A stretch of 26,218 nucleotides of DNA from Alphaproteobacteria bacterium (GCA_027366195.1 DAHXKW010000175.1:1-26218), one strand, 5' to 3'. Shown: positions 1 through 8,669, numbered from the stretch's first letter. Translations and numbers: made by a program. The notes: generated by a model not told the origin, from the letters alone.

Positions 1-124
1 ATTGCCACAAGTTCCTGATGCTTTAGTATTACAACTTGCACAAGCAGAAGCGTCGCAATCGTTTATGGCCCCTGTTTTAGAAACAGCCATGAAGGCTGTG
101 CATATGGAAAAAGGTGATGTTTAA
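1..124 (+). CDS. C-terminal end of an unrecognised protein (5' partial)
   Basis: An open frame enters from the left edge (codons start at base 2) and ends at a TAA at 122-124 that shares its last A with the ATG of the next gene. About 40 residues are visible, ending in MEKGDV; the visible part looks helical and has no Cys motif. The one-base overlap indicates translational coupling with the iron-sulfur carrier downstream, so a role in iron-sulfur cluster assembly is possible by context. I could not match the tail to the C-termini of SufB, SufD, SufS, SufT or IscU as I know them, so no function is assigned. Confidence 0.6.
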   Translation, partial: LPQVPDALVLQLAQAEASQSFMAPVLETAMKAVHMEKGDV

Positions 125-438
125 TGCCAGTTAGTATAACCCCTGCTGCATTAAATCATTTGAAAGAACTTACGCAAGGGCGTTTTGGTATTAAAATTGG
201 TGTACAAACAAAGGGCTGTTCAGGACTTTCTTATACGATGTCTTATGTTGATCAAAAAGAACCATACGACGAGGAAGTTGTTTTGGGTGATGTTCGTTTA
301 TTCATTGATCCAAAGGCTCTGCTCTTTATTATTGGAACGTCAATTGATTATGACAAAACCAATTTTTCAGAAGGTTTTATTTTTAACAATCCTAATGAAA
401 AAGGTAAATGTGGATGTGGTAAATCATTCCATGTTTAA
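124..438 (+). CDS. A-type iron-sulfur carrier (HesB/IscA/SufA/ErpA family)
   Basis: A 104-aa protein of the usual family length (about 105-120 aa). The three conserved cysteines are visible: one in TKGCSGLSY near residue 33 and the C-terminal pair in KCGCGKSF (CxC). A-type carriers accept [2Fe-2S] or [4Fe-4S] clusters from a scaffold and deliver them to cytosolic apo-proteins. The start at 124 has an AAAGGTGA ribosome site a few bases upstream and overlaps the preceding stop codon, so it is the last gene of a plus-strand operon that continues off the left edge. IscA, SufA and ErpA cannot be told apart from the sequence alone without the rest of the operon. The gene is convergent with nrdB, with only 26 bases between them. 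Confidence 0.93.
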   Translation: MPVSITPAALNHLKELTQGRFGIKIGVQTKGCSGLSYTMSYVDQKEPYDEEVVLGDVRLFIDPKALLFIIGTSIDYDKTNFSEGFIFNNPNEKGKCGCGKSFHV

Positions 439-464
439 AGGTGGTGACATGTATTATCTTTTAT

Positions 465-1535
465 TTAACTGCGTTTTTCAAACATGTTCCACACACCTTC
501 TTCACCGTACCATTCTCCAGCTGTGGCCGCTTTTGAATATTCAGTGGCACGTGTTTCAAAAAAGTTAGCATGTTCAACGCCATTTAAGATCGCCGTTAAC
601 CAGGGAAGAGGGTGAGCTTTTTCTTGGGCATAACTTCCTGCATCACCAGAGAAATAGCCAAAAACCGGTTTTAATTTTAACTGTGTTAAACGCCAGTCAC
701 AGATATAGCGAATATAATTTTTAATATCAACAGCACTCATCCCCCGAACACTTCCTAACTCAAAAGCGAGGTCAACAAACTTATCTTCAAGCTCTACCAT
801 GGTAACACCAACATCTGTAATATCTTTTTGGACCAGAGGTGTTACAGCACCAGTTTCCTGATTCCATTCATGGTAAAGCTTTATCATGCTTTCGCAATGC
901 AAACTTTCATCTCTAACTGACCAAGAAACAATTTGGCCCATGCCCTTCATTTTGTTGAGACGGGGGAAGTTCATCAGCATGGCAAAGCTTGCGAAAAGAG
1001 ACATACCTTCTGTGAAGGCACCGAACATAGCTAACGTTCTAGCAATGTCTGCGCATGTTTTCGTGCCAAATGTTTTCATATAATCGACTTTTGCGCGCAT
1101 GGAACTGTATTGTCTGAATGCAGAAAATTCTGTCTCTGGCATACCCAATGTTTTTAAAAGAAGTGCATAAGCATCAATATGAATTGTTTCAATATTAGTG
1201 AAAGCTGCCATCATCATCTGAACTTCAAGTGGCTGAAAAATAGGTATATAACGTTTGAAATAATTATCACTGACTTCAATATCGGACTGTGTAAAAAATC
1301 TAAAAATTTGTGTTAAAAGATTCCTTTCTTTCTCTTCTAACTTTTCTGATATCCAATCGTTTAAGTCTTCACCCAGTGGGACTTCTTCTCCCATCCAATG
1401 AACTTGTTGTTGCCTTTTCCATGCTTGGAATGCCCAAGGGTACCGATTAATATTATAACTTCCTGTTCTTTCTAAAAGTGAGATTTTACCTTTTCCAATA
1501 AGATCTTGTGTGATGTGATTCGAATAATTGAGCAT
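465..1535 (-). CDS. nrdB: Class Ia ribonucleotide reductase, beta subunit (radical-generating)
   Basis: A 356-aa ferritin-fold subunit that holds the diiron centre and tyrosyl radical used by NrdA to reduce ribonucleotides. The metal ligands align with E. coli NrdB: D85, E116 and H119 (motif ETIHIDAY), E176, E210 and H213. The radical tyrosine Y123 is present, which marks an NrdB of Tyr-radical type rather than a class Ic phenylalanine variant. The ATG at 1535 has an AAAGGGG ribosome site seven bases upstream (1543-1549), nearly identical to the one before nrdA. It lies 24 bases downstream of nrdA, so the two are one operon under the riboswitch in the nrdA leader. There is no N-terminal ATP-cone, which some NrdB proteins carry. 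Confidence 0.96.
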   Translation of the reverse strand: MLNYSNHITQDLIGKGKISLLERTGSYNINRYPWAFQAWKRQQQVHWMGEEVPLGEDLNDWISEKLEEKERNLLTQIFRFFTQSDIEVSDNYFKRYIPIFQPLEVQMMMAAFTNIETIHIDAYALLLKTLGMPETEFSAFRQYSSMRAKVDYMKTFGTKTCADIARTLAMFGAFTEGMSLFASFAMLMNFPRLNKMKGMGQIVSWSVRDESLHCESMIKLYHEWNQETGAVTPLVQKDITDVGVTMVELEDKFVDLAFELGSVRGMSAVDIKNYIRYICDWRLTQLKLKPVFGYFSGDAGSYAQEKAHPLPWLTAILNGVEHANFFETRATEYSKAATAGEWYGEEGVWNMFEKRS

Positions 1536-1559
1536 ACTTTTTCCCCTTTGAAAACCAGA

Positions 1560-3512
1560 TTACTGACATGCTAAACATTCTTCATAATTAGTCATTGGTG
1601 TAATTATGGACTGTTTAGTTTCCTCCTCTTGTTTGCCAGCCTTTTCAGCTCTTTGAATAGATTTAGAGCGGCAATAATAAAGGCTTTTAACACCTAGCTC
1701 CCACGCTTTCCAATGCAACATTAAAAGATCCCATTTATGAATATCTGATTCTAAAAAGAGATTTAGAGATTGACCTTGGCAAATAAAGGGAGTGCGATCA
1801 GCTGCCAATTCAATCAGCCATCGCTGATCAAGTTCAAAAGCTGTTTTAAAAACAGATTTTTCAAAGTCATCTAAAAAGCCTAGGTGCTCAACAGAACCTT
1901 CATGCTCAATAATAGATTGCCATATATCGTCCGTATTCTTTTCTTTTTCTTCTAAAAGTTTCATAAGATGATTATTTTTAACGACGAAGTTTCCAGACAG
2001 TGTTTTGTGATTATAGATATTGGCAGGAATTGGTTCGATGCCTGCACTAGTCCCACCACAAATAATACTGATAGAAGCGGTTGGTGCGATTGCTATTTTG
2101 TTACTAAAACGGGCTTTGATATTACGTTCTTTTGCGTCTGGGCAAGCCACTTTTTCTTCTGCTAGTAAAACAGAAGCTGCATCGGCCATTTGTTTTATGT
2201 GCTTAAAAATATTTTTATTCCAAGATTTTGCTAAGGCACTTTCAAAAGGAATTTTTTTAGATTGTAGAAATGAATGAAAACCCATGACGCCAAGGCCAAT
2301 TGAGCGTTCTCTATAGGCAGAGTACTTAGCGCGTTTCATTCCATCTGGAGCTTCTTTTATAAAAGATTCCAGAACGTTATCTAAAAATCTTACAACATCT
2401 TCAATTAAACGAGGATGCTGATACCATTCATCCCATTTTTCAACGTTTAAAGATGACAAACAACAAACAGCTGTTCTTTCTTCTCCTAGATGATCCGTGC
2501 CTGTTGGTAATAAAATTTCACTGCACAAATTAGACATTTTAACTTTTAAGCCAAGCTCTCTTTGATGTTTGGAAAGAGATTTGTTTACCGTGTCAATAAA
2601 GATCAAGTAGGGTTCTCCCGTTTGAATTCTGGTTTCTAAAATTTTTTGGAATAATTGTCGGGCATCAACTTTTTTTAGGTTTTTTCTTGTTTTAGGACTT
2701 CTTAAAGCAAAAGATTTATTGTCTCTAACGGCACGCATGAATTCATCTGTTATGTTAATACCGTGGTGAAGGTTAAGGCTTTTTCGGTTAAAGTCCCCAG
2801 AAGGTTTTCTAATCTCTAAAAACTCCTCGATTTCAGGATGATGGATATCAAGGTAAACAGCAGCACTGCCTCTTCTTAAAGAACCTTGGCTAATAGCTAG
2901 TGTTTGAGAATCCATGACACGAATAAAAGGAATAATCCCGGAACTTTCACCAGTTTTACCAACAGGTTCACCAAGACTTCTAACTGCTCCCCAGTAGGTA
3001 CCTATACCGCCACCGTTTGATGCGAGCAAAACGTTTTCACTCCATGTTTGGATAATTCCATCAAGATCATCTTTTACCGTATTTAAAAAACAAGAAATTG
3101 GTAAACCCCTTTTAGTCCCACCGTTTGACAAAATTGGTGTTGATGGCATGAACCAAAGTTGTGACATGTAATCATAAAGGCGTTCTGCGTGGGATAAATC
3201 ATCAGCAAAAGCAGCTGATACACGTGCAAACATTTGTTGGTAAGATTCACCCTCTAAAAGATAGCGGTCCTCTAAAACAGCTTTACCAAAATCAGTTAAA
3301 AGAGAGTTCCTTGTAGGGTCAGTTTTAATCTGATTTGGATTAATTTTTGTTAGACCTTCCTTAACTTCTGATTTCCTAAAACGTTTCTTTTGTTCTTGCG
3401 TAATAGGAAAATCAGTGGCTCTTTGATTTATGTCGAATGGAACAAGGTACCCGTTTTGATCAAAATCGTAGGCATTAAAGGAAGATAAGCCTGATAATTG
3501 TTTTGTCTGCAT
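1560..3512 (-). CDS. nrdA: Class I ribonucleotide reductase, alpha (catalytic) subunit
   Basis: A 650-aa catalytic subunit making deoxyribonucleotides from ribonucleoside diphosphates. Active-site features numbered from the chosen ATG: C141 in ISCFLN, the thiyl-radical motif NLCSEI (N328, C330, E332), the C350/C351 pair opposite C141, the APTASIS loop, a YY radical-transfer pair in SLYYCRS, and the C-terminal redox cysteines CLAC (C646, C649). I chose 3512 because AAAGGGG lies five bases upstream (3518-3524); a TTG at 3548 would extend the frame by 12 residues but overlaps this site. Only about 75 residues precede the catalytic barrel, and no ATP-cone (VxKRxG type motif) is visible, so overall-activity inhibition by dATP through that domain is not expected. 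E. coli NrdA is about 760 aa. The leader carries a B12 riboswitch. Confidence 0.96.
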   Translation of the reverse strand: MQTKQLSGLSSFNAYDFDQNGYLVPFDINQRATDFPITQEQKKRFRKSEVKEGLTKINPNQIKTDPTRNSLLTDFGKAVLEDRYLLEGESYQQMFARVSAAFADDLSHAERLYDYMSQLWFMPSTPILSNGGTKRGLPISCFLNTVKDDLDGIIQTWSENVLLASNGGGIGTYWGAVRSLGEPVGKTGESSGIIPFIRVMDSQTLAISQGSLRRGSAAVYLDIHHPEIEEFLEIRKPSGDFNRKSLNLHHGINITDEFMRAVRDNKSFALRSPKTRKNLKKVDARQLFQKILETRIQTGEPYLIFIDTVNKSLSKHQRELGLKVKMSNLCSEILLPTGTDHLGEERTAVCCLSSLNVEKWDEWYQHPRLIEDVVRFLDNVLESFIKEAPDGMKRAKYSAYRERSIGLGVMGFHSFLQSKKIPFESALAKSWNKNIFKHIKQMADAASVLLAEEKVACPDAKERNIKARFSNKIAIAPTASISIICGGTSAGIEPIPANIYNHKTLSGNFVVKNNHLMKLLEEKEKNTDDIWQSIIEHEGSVEHLGFLDDFEKSVFKTAFELDQRWLIELAADRTPFICQGQSLNLFLESDIHKWDLLMLHWKAWELGVKSLYYCRSKSIQRAEKAGKQEEETKQSIITPMTNYEECLACQ

Positions 3513-3581
3513 TTTAGCCCCTTTGAAATAAGGAGCGGAAGGTTTCAAGATTCAAGGAGAAAGATAACTCTCTAACACCTT

Positions 3582-3605
3582 CAATCGGTGCACCCCGCCC
3601 GATTG
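3582..3605 (-). promoter_or_regulatory. Hairpin in the riboswitch expression platform
   Basis: CAATCGG and CCGATTG form a perfect 7-bp stem around a 10-base G-rich loop, directly after the aptamer in the nrdA leader. No run of U follows it, so it is not a standard intrinsic terminator. It may be the regulatory hairpin whose loop docks onto the aptamer in B12 riboswitches, with control at the ribosome site. Pyrimidine stretches between it and the nrdA start (CCTT several times) could pair with AAAGGGG. The docking partner was not identified, so the mechanism is an inference. Confidence 0.5.
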
Positions 3606-3611
3606 TCGTTT

Positions 3612-3766
3612 GTATGTTAAATGGCTAGTTTCCTGGCTTACGATTCAAGCGTGCTACAAAACCCTTCCCAGTTTCCCAGTGGTATAAATTGCAGCACTCA
3701 TCGTCTACAGTTGCGAGGGCAGCCTTGGCATTTGACCAAGTTCCTAAATTAAATGGTAACTCATAC
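3612..3766 (-). promoter_or_regulatory. Cobalamin (B12) riboswitch aptamer in the nrdAB leader
   Basis: Read on the minus strand, the conserved blocks of the cobalamin riboswitch occur in order: CCCTCGCAACTGT (3707-3719), CCACTGGGAAACTGGGAAGG (3663-3682), then AAGCCAGGAAACTAGCC (3623-3639). GTATG at 3762-3766 and CATAC at 3612-3616 can close the outer P1 stem. The family (AdoCbl/B12 box) normally represses expression when B12 binds. The aptamer ends 100 bases before the nrdA ATG, leaving room for an expression platform. The block order and spacing are read directly; the ligand and off-switch behaviour come from family knowledge. Confidence 0.95.
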
Positions 3767-3781
3767 CTGTAACATATGGCT

Positions 3782-3811
3782 ATTGTACACACGTCCTAGA
3801 CTTCTAGTCTA
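3782..3811 (-). promoter_or_regulatory. Possible sigma70-like promoter for nrdAB
   Basis: On the minus strand TAGACT (3806-3811) and TACAAT (3782-3787) are separated by 18 bases, placing the transcription start near 3775, just before the aptamer. The -35 matches four of six consensus positions and the -10 five of six. It overlaps the last codons of the malic enzyme gene. The TAGACT also forms one arm of a short inverted repeat (3797-3811). Confidence 0.4.
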
Positions 3812-5058
3812 CGCTTTAGTAATTCGGGGTAATGAGATAAGACAAAGTCTGTATTACGTGCAACACCACTTTCAATAGCAGCTTGAGCAACTTTCATGGC
3901 TACGATTTCATAAAGGCGTCGATCAAACTGTGACGGAATTATGTAGTCAGGGCCAAAATCTAGTTTTTTACCATATAAATCTTCGATTTCTTTTGGAACT
4001 TTTTCTTTTGCTAATTCAGCTATAGCTTCAACAGCGGCAATCTTCATGGCGTTGTTAATGCAGCTGGCTTGGACATCTAAAGCGGCTCTGAATAAGTGAG
4101 GGAAACATAATGAGTTGTTGACTTGATTGGGAAAGTCAGATCTTCCTGTGGCTACAATTGCATCGGGGCGAGCTTCCTTGGCAACGGGTGGGAGAATTTC
4201 TGGTAGCGGGTTAGCCATCGCAAAAATGATAGGTTTATCAGCCATTTTTTTTAACATATCGATCGTTAGCAAATTGCCCTTGGAAAGTCCAATGAAAATA
4301 TCGCAGCCATTTAGTACTTCTTGCAAGCTCATATCTGGCGTATCTTGCGCATATTTTTTCTTGAAACCATTCAGATCAGATCTTTTTGTGGTAATTAATC
4401 CTTTGGTGTCAAATACAAACATATTTTTAATGTTGGCACCAATTAAAATCAGCATGTTCATTGTGGCAATGGCGCCAGCACCAGCGCCGGAAACTACGAT
4501 TTTGCATTCTGATAATTTTTTCCCTTGAATGTTACACGCATTCTTAATGCCTGCCGTTGCTACAATAGCCGTTCCATGCTGATCGTCATGAAACACAGGA
4601 ATATCAAGACGTTTGTTCAACTCTTCTTCTAGAAAAAAACATTCTGGTGCCTTAATATCTTCAAGATTAATTCCGCCAAATGTAGGTGCAATAGCCGTAA
4701 TAATGTCTAATAATTTTTTCGGGTCTTTTTCATCTACTTCAATATCAAATGCATCGACACCAGCATATTTTTTGAACAAGGCAGATTTACCTTCCATAAC
4801 CGGCTTGGATGCTAAAGCCCCGATATCCCCAAGACCAAGAACTGCTGTTCCATTTGAAATTACAGCTACCAAATTAGATTTATTAGTGTACATATAAGCT
4901 GTTTTAGGATTATTTTCTATGGCAAGACACGGTTCTGCCACTCCTGGTGTATAAGCTAATGCTAATTCTGCAGGAGTGGTTAAAGGCTTAGTAACTTTAA
5001 TTGATAATTTTCCGCTTGGAAATTGAGCATGGTATTGTAGCGCCTTGTCTTTTGACAT
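3796..5058 (-). CDS. Malic enzyme, single-domain (oxaloacetate-decarboxylating malate dehydrogenase)
   Basis: A 420-aa cytosolic enzyme converting malate to pyruvate and CO2 with reduction of NAD(P). Visible features: catalytic Y36 in YTPGVAEP, catalytic K91 in EGKS, metal ligands E133, D134 (NLEDI) and D159 (FHDDQHGTA), and a dinucleotide-binding glycine motif GAGAGA at 191-196. Cofactor preference cannot be read reliably. Most alphaproteobacterial malic enzymes (MaeB type) are about 750 aa with a C-terminal phosphotransacetylase-like domain; here the frame stops cleanly after the malic domain and the nrdA leader begins at once, so that domain is absent. Length matches the short Firmicutes-type enzymes. 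Other genes of central carbon metabolism are not nearby. Confidence 0.93.
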   Translation of the reverse strand: MSKDKALQYHAQFPSGKLSIKVTKPLTTPAELALAYTPGVAEPCLAIENNPKTAYMYTNKSNLVAVISNGTAVLGLGDIGALASKPVMEGKSALFKKYAGVDAFDIEVDEKDPKKLLDIITAIAPTFGGINLEDIKAPECFFLEEELNKRLDIPVFHDDQHGTAIVATAGIKNACNIQGKKLSECKIVVSGAGAGAIATMNMLILIGANIKNMFVFDTKGLITTKRSDLNGFKKKYAQDTPDMSLQEVLNGCDIFIGLSKGNLLTIDMLKKMADKPIIFAMANPLPEILPPVAKEARPDAIVATGRSDFPNQVNNSLCFPHLFRAALDVQASCINNAMKIAAVEAIAELAKEKVPKEIEDLYGKKLDFGPDYIIPSQFDRRLYEIVAMKVAQAAIESGVARNTDFVLSHYPELLKRRLEV

Positions 5059-5085
5059 CTAAATAAATCTACAGAAATTTACCTT

Positions 5086-5115
5086 ATTATAGGCTTAGTT
5101 TGTTAGAGGAATGAA
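5086..5115 (-). promoter_or_regulatory. Possible promoter of the malic enzyme gene
   Basis: A perfect TATAAT on the minus strand (5086-5091) lies about 28 bases before the ATG at 5058. The best -35 partner, TTCATT (5110-5115), is 18 bases further upstream and matches the consensus only weakly, so the call rests mainly on the -10. Confidence 0.35.
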
Positions 5116-5157
5116 GCATTTGTATTAAGATGACCGTTTAGTTTTTTGGATAAAGAA

Positions 5158-6903
5158 TCATATTACCTGATGGTCCCACAGTTTTTTGTATAGGCTGTTT
5201 TTGAGTTTCAGTAGTTCTTTGTGAGTCCCTTGTTCGACGATTACACCTTTATCTAGAACAAGAATTCGGTCCATATGTTTTAAAGTTGATAATCTGTGTG
5301 CAATGGCGATGACTGTCTTTTTCTTATCTTTGATCAATCGATTCAGACTATCCTGAATATACTGTTCCGTTTGGCTATCCAATGATGATGTTGCTTCGTC
5401 TAAAATCAGAATAGGCGCATCTTTTAAAATGGCTCTAGCAATTGCTACTCTTTGTCTTTGTCCGCCAGAAAGCTTGATTCCGCGCTCTCCTACAAATGTG
5501 TTATACCCTTCCGGCAAAGTGAGAATATAGTCATGAAGATGCGCTTTTTTGCTGGCTTCTATGACCTCTGCGTCTATTGCTTTCGGATTGCCGTAGCGAA
5601 TATTTTCCATAAGGGATCTGTGGAACAGCATGGTGTCTTGTGGGATTACAGCGATTTGTTCCCGCAGAGAATCTTGTGTCACCTCAGCAATATTTTGATT
5701 GTCAATCAAAATCACGCCATGTTCAGGATCAAAATAACGCAATAGCAGATTAATCAATGATGATTTTCCAGCCCCGGAATGTCCTACTAGCCCTATCTTT
5801 TCACCAGGTTTAATAGTTATATTGAGGTTTTTGAACACATAAGCTTCCGAATTATAAGCAAATCGTACATTTTTAAATGTGATACTTGGTTTGTTAATGC
5901 GGAGAGATTTGGCATGAGGGTGATCCAAATTTGTTTGGGGTGTGCTTAGAATCGATAATGAGCTTTTCAGATCACCCATTGCTCTGGAAAAATCCTGAAA
6001 TGATATCCCGACATACCAAATTTGTTCTATAACGACAAAAAACAATCCGAATACAAAAGCAAAGTCGCCAATAGATACAAGACCAATTTTTCTGAGGTGA
6101 ATCATGTACAGTAAAATGAAAACTTGCATTACGAGATAAAAAATGCTGAAAAACAGGTTCATTTTAAAATGATACTGTTCTGATTTTATTTGTTTGGGGA
6201 TGAGATTCTGTTGAATTTGATGTTCTAAATCATCCAGTTCTTTTCGGCGAGAAGCAAAAGAAAACAATGAAATCATATTTGCAATCTTATCTGAAACTTG
6301 TCCCATTAAGGCATGGCGACTTTCTGTTTCTGTAAAAACAAGTCGATTTAATCTCATTGATAGAACGGACATAAAGGTCATAAATACGGTGCACCATGCC
6401 AACAAGAACAAGCCAAGACTTTTATTCACAAAAGTTAGTGCAGATAAAGAAACAATTGTCGTTAACACCCTTGGCAATAAACCGTGATCAATTTCTGCCC
6501 AAAATTTATCATAGCCATCTAAAATACTTTTTATTTTGCTGCTAATCGCGCCTGTAAAATTATTTTGAAAAAATGCATAGGAATGGTGCTGTACGTAATT
6601 GTAAGAATTCAATAAAATGGATTGTTCAACGTAAGGTTCTGCTTTCCATGTGGCGATATTTTTAATGCGCCAGCATGTCTCATGGACAATATAAAAAAGG
6701 CTAAACAAAAGAATAGTGGGTAGTAAACCTGTATATGTTAGATCAGTCTCTGAGACCATTGCATCAAGCAAAAGTTTCAGCACCCAGTTGTTGAAGAAAG
6801 GGTAAAAACCTCCAGCTATAGGCCCTGATAATATGACAAGATAGTACCATTTGTAGGGTTTTATATGCCTCCAGAAAAATGAAAGAGTGGATACTTTTCG
6901 CAC
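5158..6903 (-). CDS. ABC exporter, fused membrane and ATPase domains (MsbA-like)
   Basis: A 581-aa half-transporter that should act as a homodimer in the inner membrane. Residues 1-310 hold about six membrane segments; residues 340-581 are the ATPase with Walker A GHSGAGKS (374-381), Q-loop Gln422, signature LSGGQ (478-482), Walker B ILILDE (498-503) and switch His536. All catalytic residues are intact. The family exports lipids, drugs or peptides; the lipid A flippase MsbA is one close relative, but the substrate cannot be named from this sequence. The start is GTG at 6903 with only a weak purine-rich site upstream. It stands between the malic enzyme and recJ genes with about 60-100 bases on each side, so it may be separately transcribed. 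Confidence 0.9.
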   Translation of the reverse strand: MRKVSTLSFFWRHIKPYKWYYLVILSGPIAGGFYPFFNNWVLKLLLDAMVSETDLTYTGLLPTILLFSLFYIVHETCWRIKNIATWKAEPYVEQSILLNSYNYVQHHSYAFFQNNFTGAISSKIKSILDGYDKFWAEIDHGLLPRVLTTIVSLSALTFVNKSLGLFLLAWCTVFMTFMSVLSMRLNRLVFTETESRHALMGQVSDKIANMISLFSFASRRKELDDLEHQIQQNLIPKQIKSEQYHFKMNLFFSIFYLVMQVFILLYMIHLRKIGLVSIGDFAFVFGLFFVVIEQIWYVGISFQDFSRAMGDLKSSLSILSTPQTNLDHPHAKSLRINKPSITFKNVRFAYNSEAYVFKNLNITIKPGEKIGLVGHSGAGKSSLINLLLRYFDPEHGVILIDNQNIAEVTQDSLREQIAVIPQDTMLFHRSLMENIRYGNPKAIDAEVIEASKKAHLHDYILTLPEGYNTFVGERGIKLSGGQRQRVAIARAILKDAPILILDEATSSLDSQTEQYIQDSLNRLIKDKKKTVIAIAHRLSTLKHMDRILVLDKGVIVEQGTHKELLKLKNSLYKKLWDHQVI

Positions 6904-6965
6904 TGTAACTACTTTTTCTTAATCTTCTTTAACCCTATGTTACTTTGTAGGAAATATCATGTATA

Positions 6966-8669
6966 TCACTGATTATTTTTGTGCTCCTGAGGGATCAGGT
7001 CAAAGATTTGAAACTGCAAACCATAAGGGGAGTTTTTTAAGTACCCAATACATGTATAGATAGAGCTAGGGTTAAATAAAGATTCTTTTAATCCCAAACG
7101 CAAGGCTCTAAAAGATATGGCCGGTAAAGTGTGTCCTAGACTGTCAATCAGATAACATTTTATGTGTTGGTCCTTAACCAACGAAGGTGCTTTAATTTGA
7201 ATATCTGTAATTGCAATTATGGGTTCTTCATGTCCTACCCCAAAAGGTTCAAGACAGGTGATCATATCCAGTAAGTTACGGTCAATGCCAGATAAACTTC
7301 TTTTAATATAAATTCCGTTTGGTTCTGGTTCAAAAATATTCTGAGCCAGTTCCTGGTTCAGAAATTTATAAAAATCGGGTAATGCGGTTATACTACATTT
7401 AAATCCACCTGCCTTGGCGTGTCCTCCTCCAGATATGAGAAGATTTGCTATAAGTGCTTTTTGTAGTAAGTTGCCGATATGAACATTATCGGTTGACCGG
7501 CTACTGCCCATCATAACTCCATTTTCTTCTGCGCCAGCTATAAATGTAGGTTTTTCGTACATCTCTCGAATGCGCGCAGCAATAATACCAAGCAATCCTG
7601 CGTGCCAATTTGGGTCGTGCAAAACGATGCAAGAGAACTGATCCAATTTTTCATCCCGTACACGCTTAATAGCATTAGCCAAGATTTCCTCTTCTAATTT
7701 TTGCCGTTCTTGATTTAACTGATTAAGTATATCTGCCAATGCTGCTGCTTTTATCGGATCTTCTGTTGTAAGAATTTGCACACCTAAATAAGACTGACCT
7801 AATCTTCCGCCTGCGTTGATGCGAGGTCCAATAACAAACCCTAAGTCATAAGCAGATTGAATGTTTTTTAAACAGGCGATCTTGCATAATGCTTGTATTC
7901 CTAGATTTTTTGTCTCTTGTAAAACGCGAATGCCTTGTTTTACAAAAGCGCGATTCAATCCCTGTAAAGGCATAACGTCGCATACTGTTGATAACGCCAC
8001 CAAGTCAAGAAGATTTAAAAGATCGAATTTACTGTTGCATAAACGGTTAACGCCTACTAAGAACAAAAAGGTTACACCGCCAGCTGATAAATTTTTCAGG
8101 TCTTCACGACAGTTTTTTTCGAGGTGTGGATTAACTAAAGCAAAAATGCTAGGTGTTTTTTCCGTTGGCAAATGGTGGTCTAGTACAATAATGTCTATAT
8201 CATTATGTTGATTTAAAATAGTAGAGGAAGCTGTTCCGCAATCAACTGTGAAAATCAAAGAGCATTTTTTTTTCTTAAAGAATTCAAAAGCTTTTTCATT
8301 AGGACCATACCCCTCTTTCAGACGGTCTGGAATATAAACCTCTGATGCAATACCGTGGTGTTTTAAAAAACGAACAAGTAAAGCTGCTGAGCAGGCGCCA
8401 TCCACATCGTAATCACCTAAAATACCTATTTGCTCTTTGTTCTGTATAGCTTTGATCATTCTTAAGCAAGCTTTTTCCATATCTGGTAAAATATATGGGT
8501 CTGGTAATAAATTTTTCAGTTTGGGGTCTAAGCAGTGCTGTATATGATCAAAAGGCATGCGTTTTAATAACATACTGTATAAATCGCTTGGAAGATCATA
8601 TTGTGTATCTACGATATCAGTTGCTGGTTCTAGGTAAACATATCGTTTACCACGTATTGAAATTTTCAT
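6966..8669 (-). CDS. recJ: Single-stranded-DNA-specific exonuclease RecJ
   Basis: A 567-aa 5'-3' single-strand DNA exonuclease of the DHH phosphoesterase family, used in recombinational repair and mismatch repair. Metal-binding motifs in order: GDYDVDG (85-91), TVDCGT (D143), LDHH (D164-H166), an Asp near 222, GPRINAGGRL (281-290) and the DHHA1 motif GGGHAKAGG (414-422). The chosen ATG at 8669 overlaps the stop of the upstream perM-like gene as ATGA, a sign of coupling. An in-frame ATG at 8699 would add ten residues but lies inside the upstream gene. Size matches the family. Confidence 0.95.
   Translation of the reverse strand: MKISIRGKRYVYLEPATDIVDTQYDLPSDLYSMLLKRMPFDHIQHCLDPKLKNLLPDPYILPDMEKACLRMIKAIQNKEQIGILGDYDVDGACSAALLVRFLKHHGIASEVYIPDRLKEGYGPNEKAFEFFKKKKCSLIFTVDCGTASSTILNQHNDIDIIVLDHHLPTEKTPSIFALVNPHLEKNCREDLKNLSAGGVTFLFLVGVNRLCNSKFDLLNLLDLVALSTVCDVMPLQGLNRAFVKQGIRVLQETKNLGIQALCKIACLKNIQSAYDLGFVIGPRINAGGRLGQSYLGVQILTTEDPIKAAALADILNQLNQERQKLEEEILANAIKRVRDEKLDQFSCIVLHDPNWHAGLLGIIAARIREMYEKPTFIAGAEENGVMMGSSRSTDNVHIGNLLQKALIANLLISGGGHAKAGGFKCSITALPDFYKFLNQELAQNIFEPEPNGIYIKRSLSGIDRNLLDMITCLEPFGVGHEEPIIAITDIQIKAPSLVKDQHIKCYLIDSLGHTLPAISFRALRLGLKESLFNPSSIYTCIGYLKNSPYGLQFQIFDLIPQEHKNNQ

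Noticed and set aside
3766..3830. NrdR boxes upstream of nrdA
   Set aside because: No pair of NrdR-like palindromes was found near the predicted promoter; only a six-base inverted repeat at the end of the malic enzyme gene is present.
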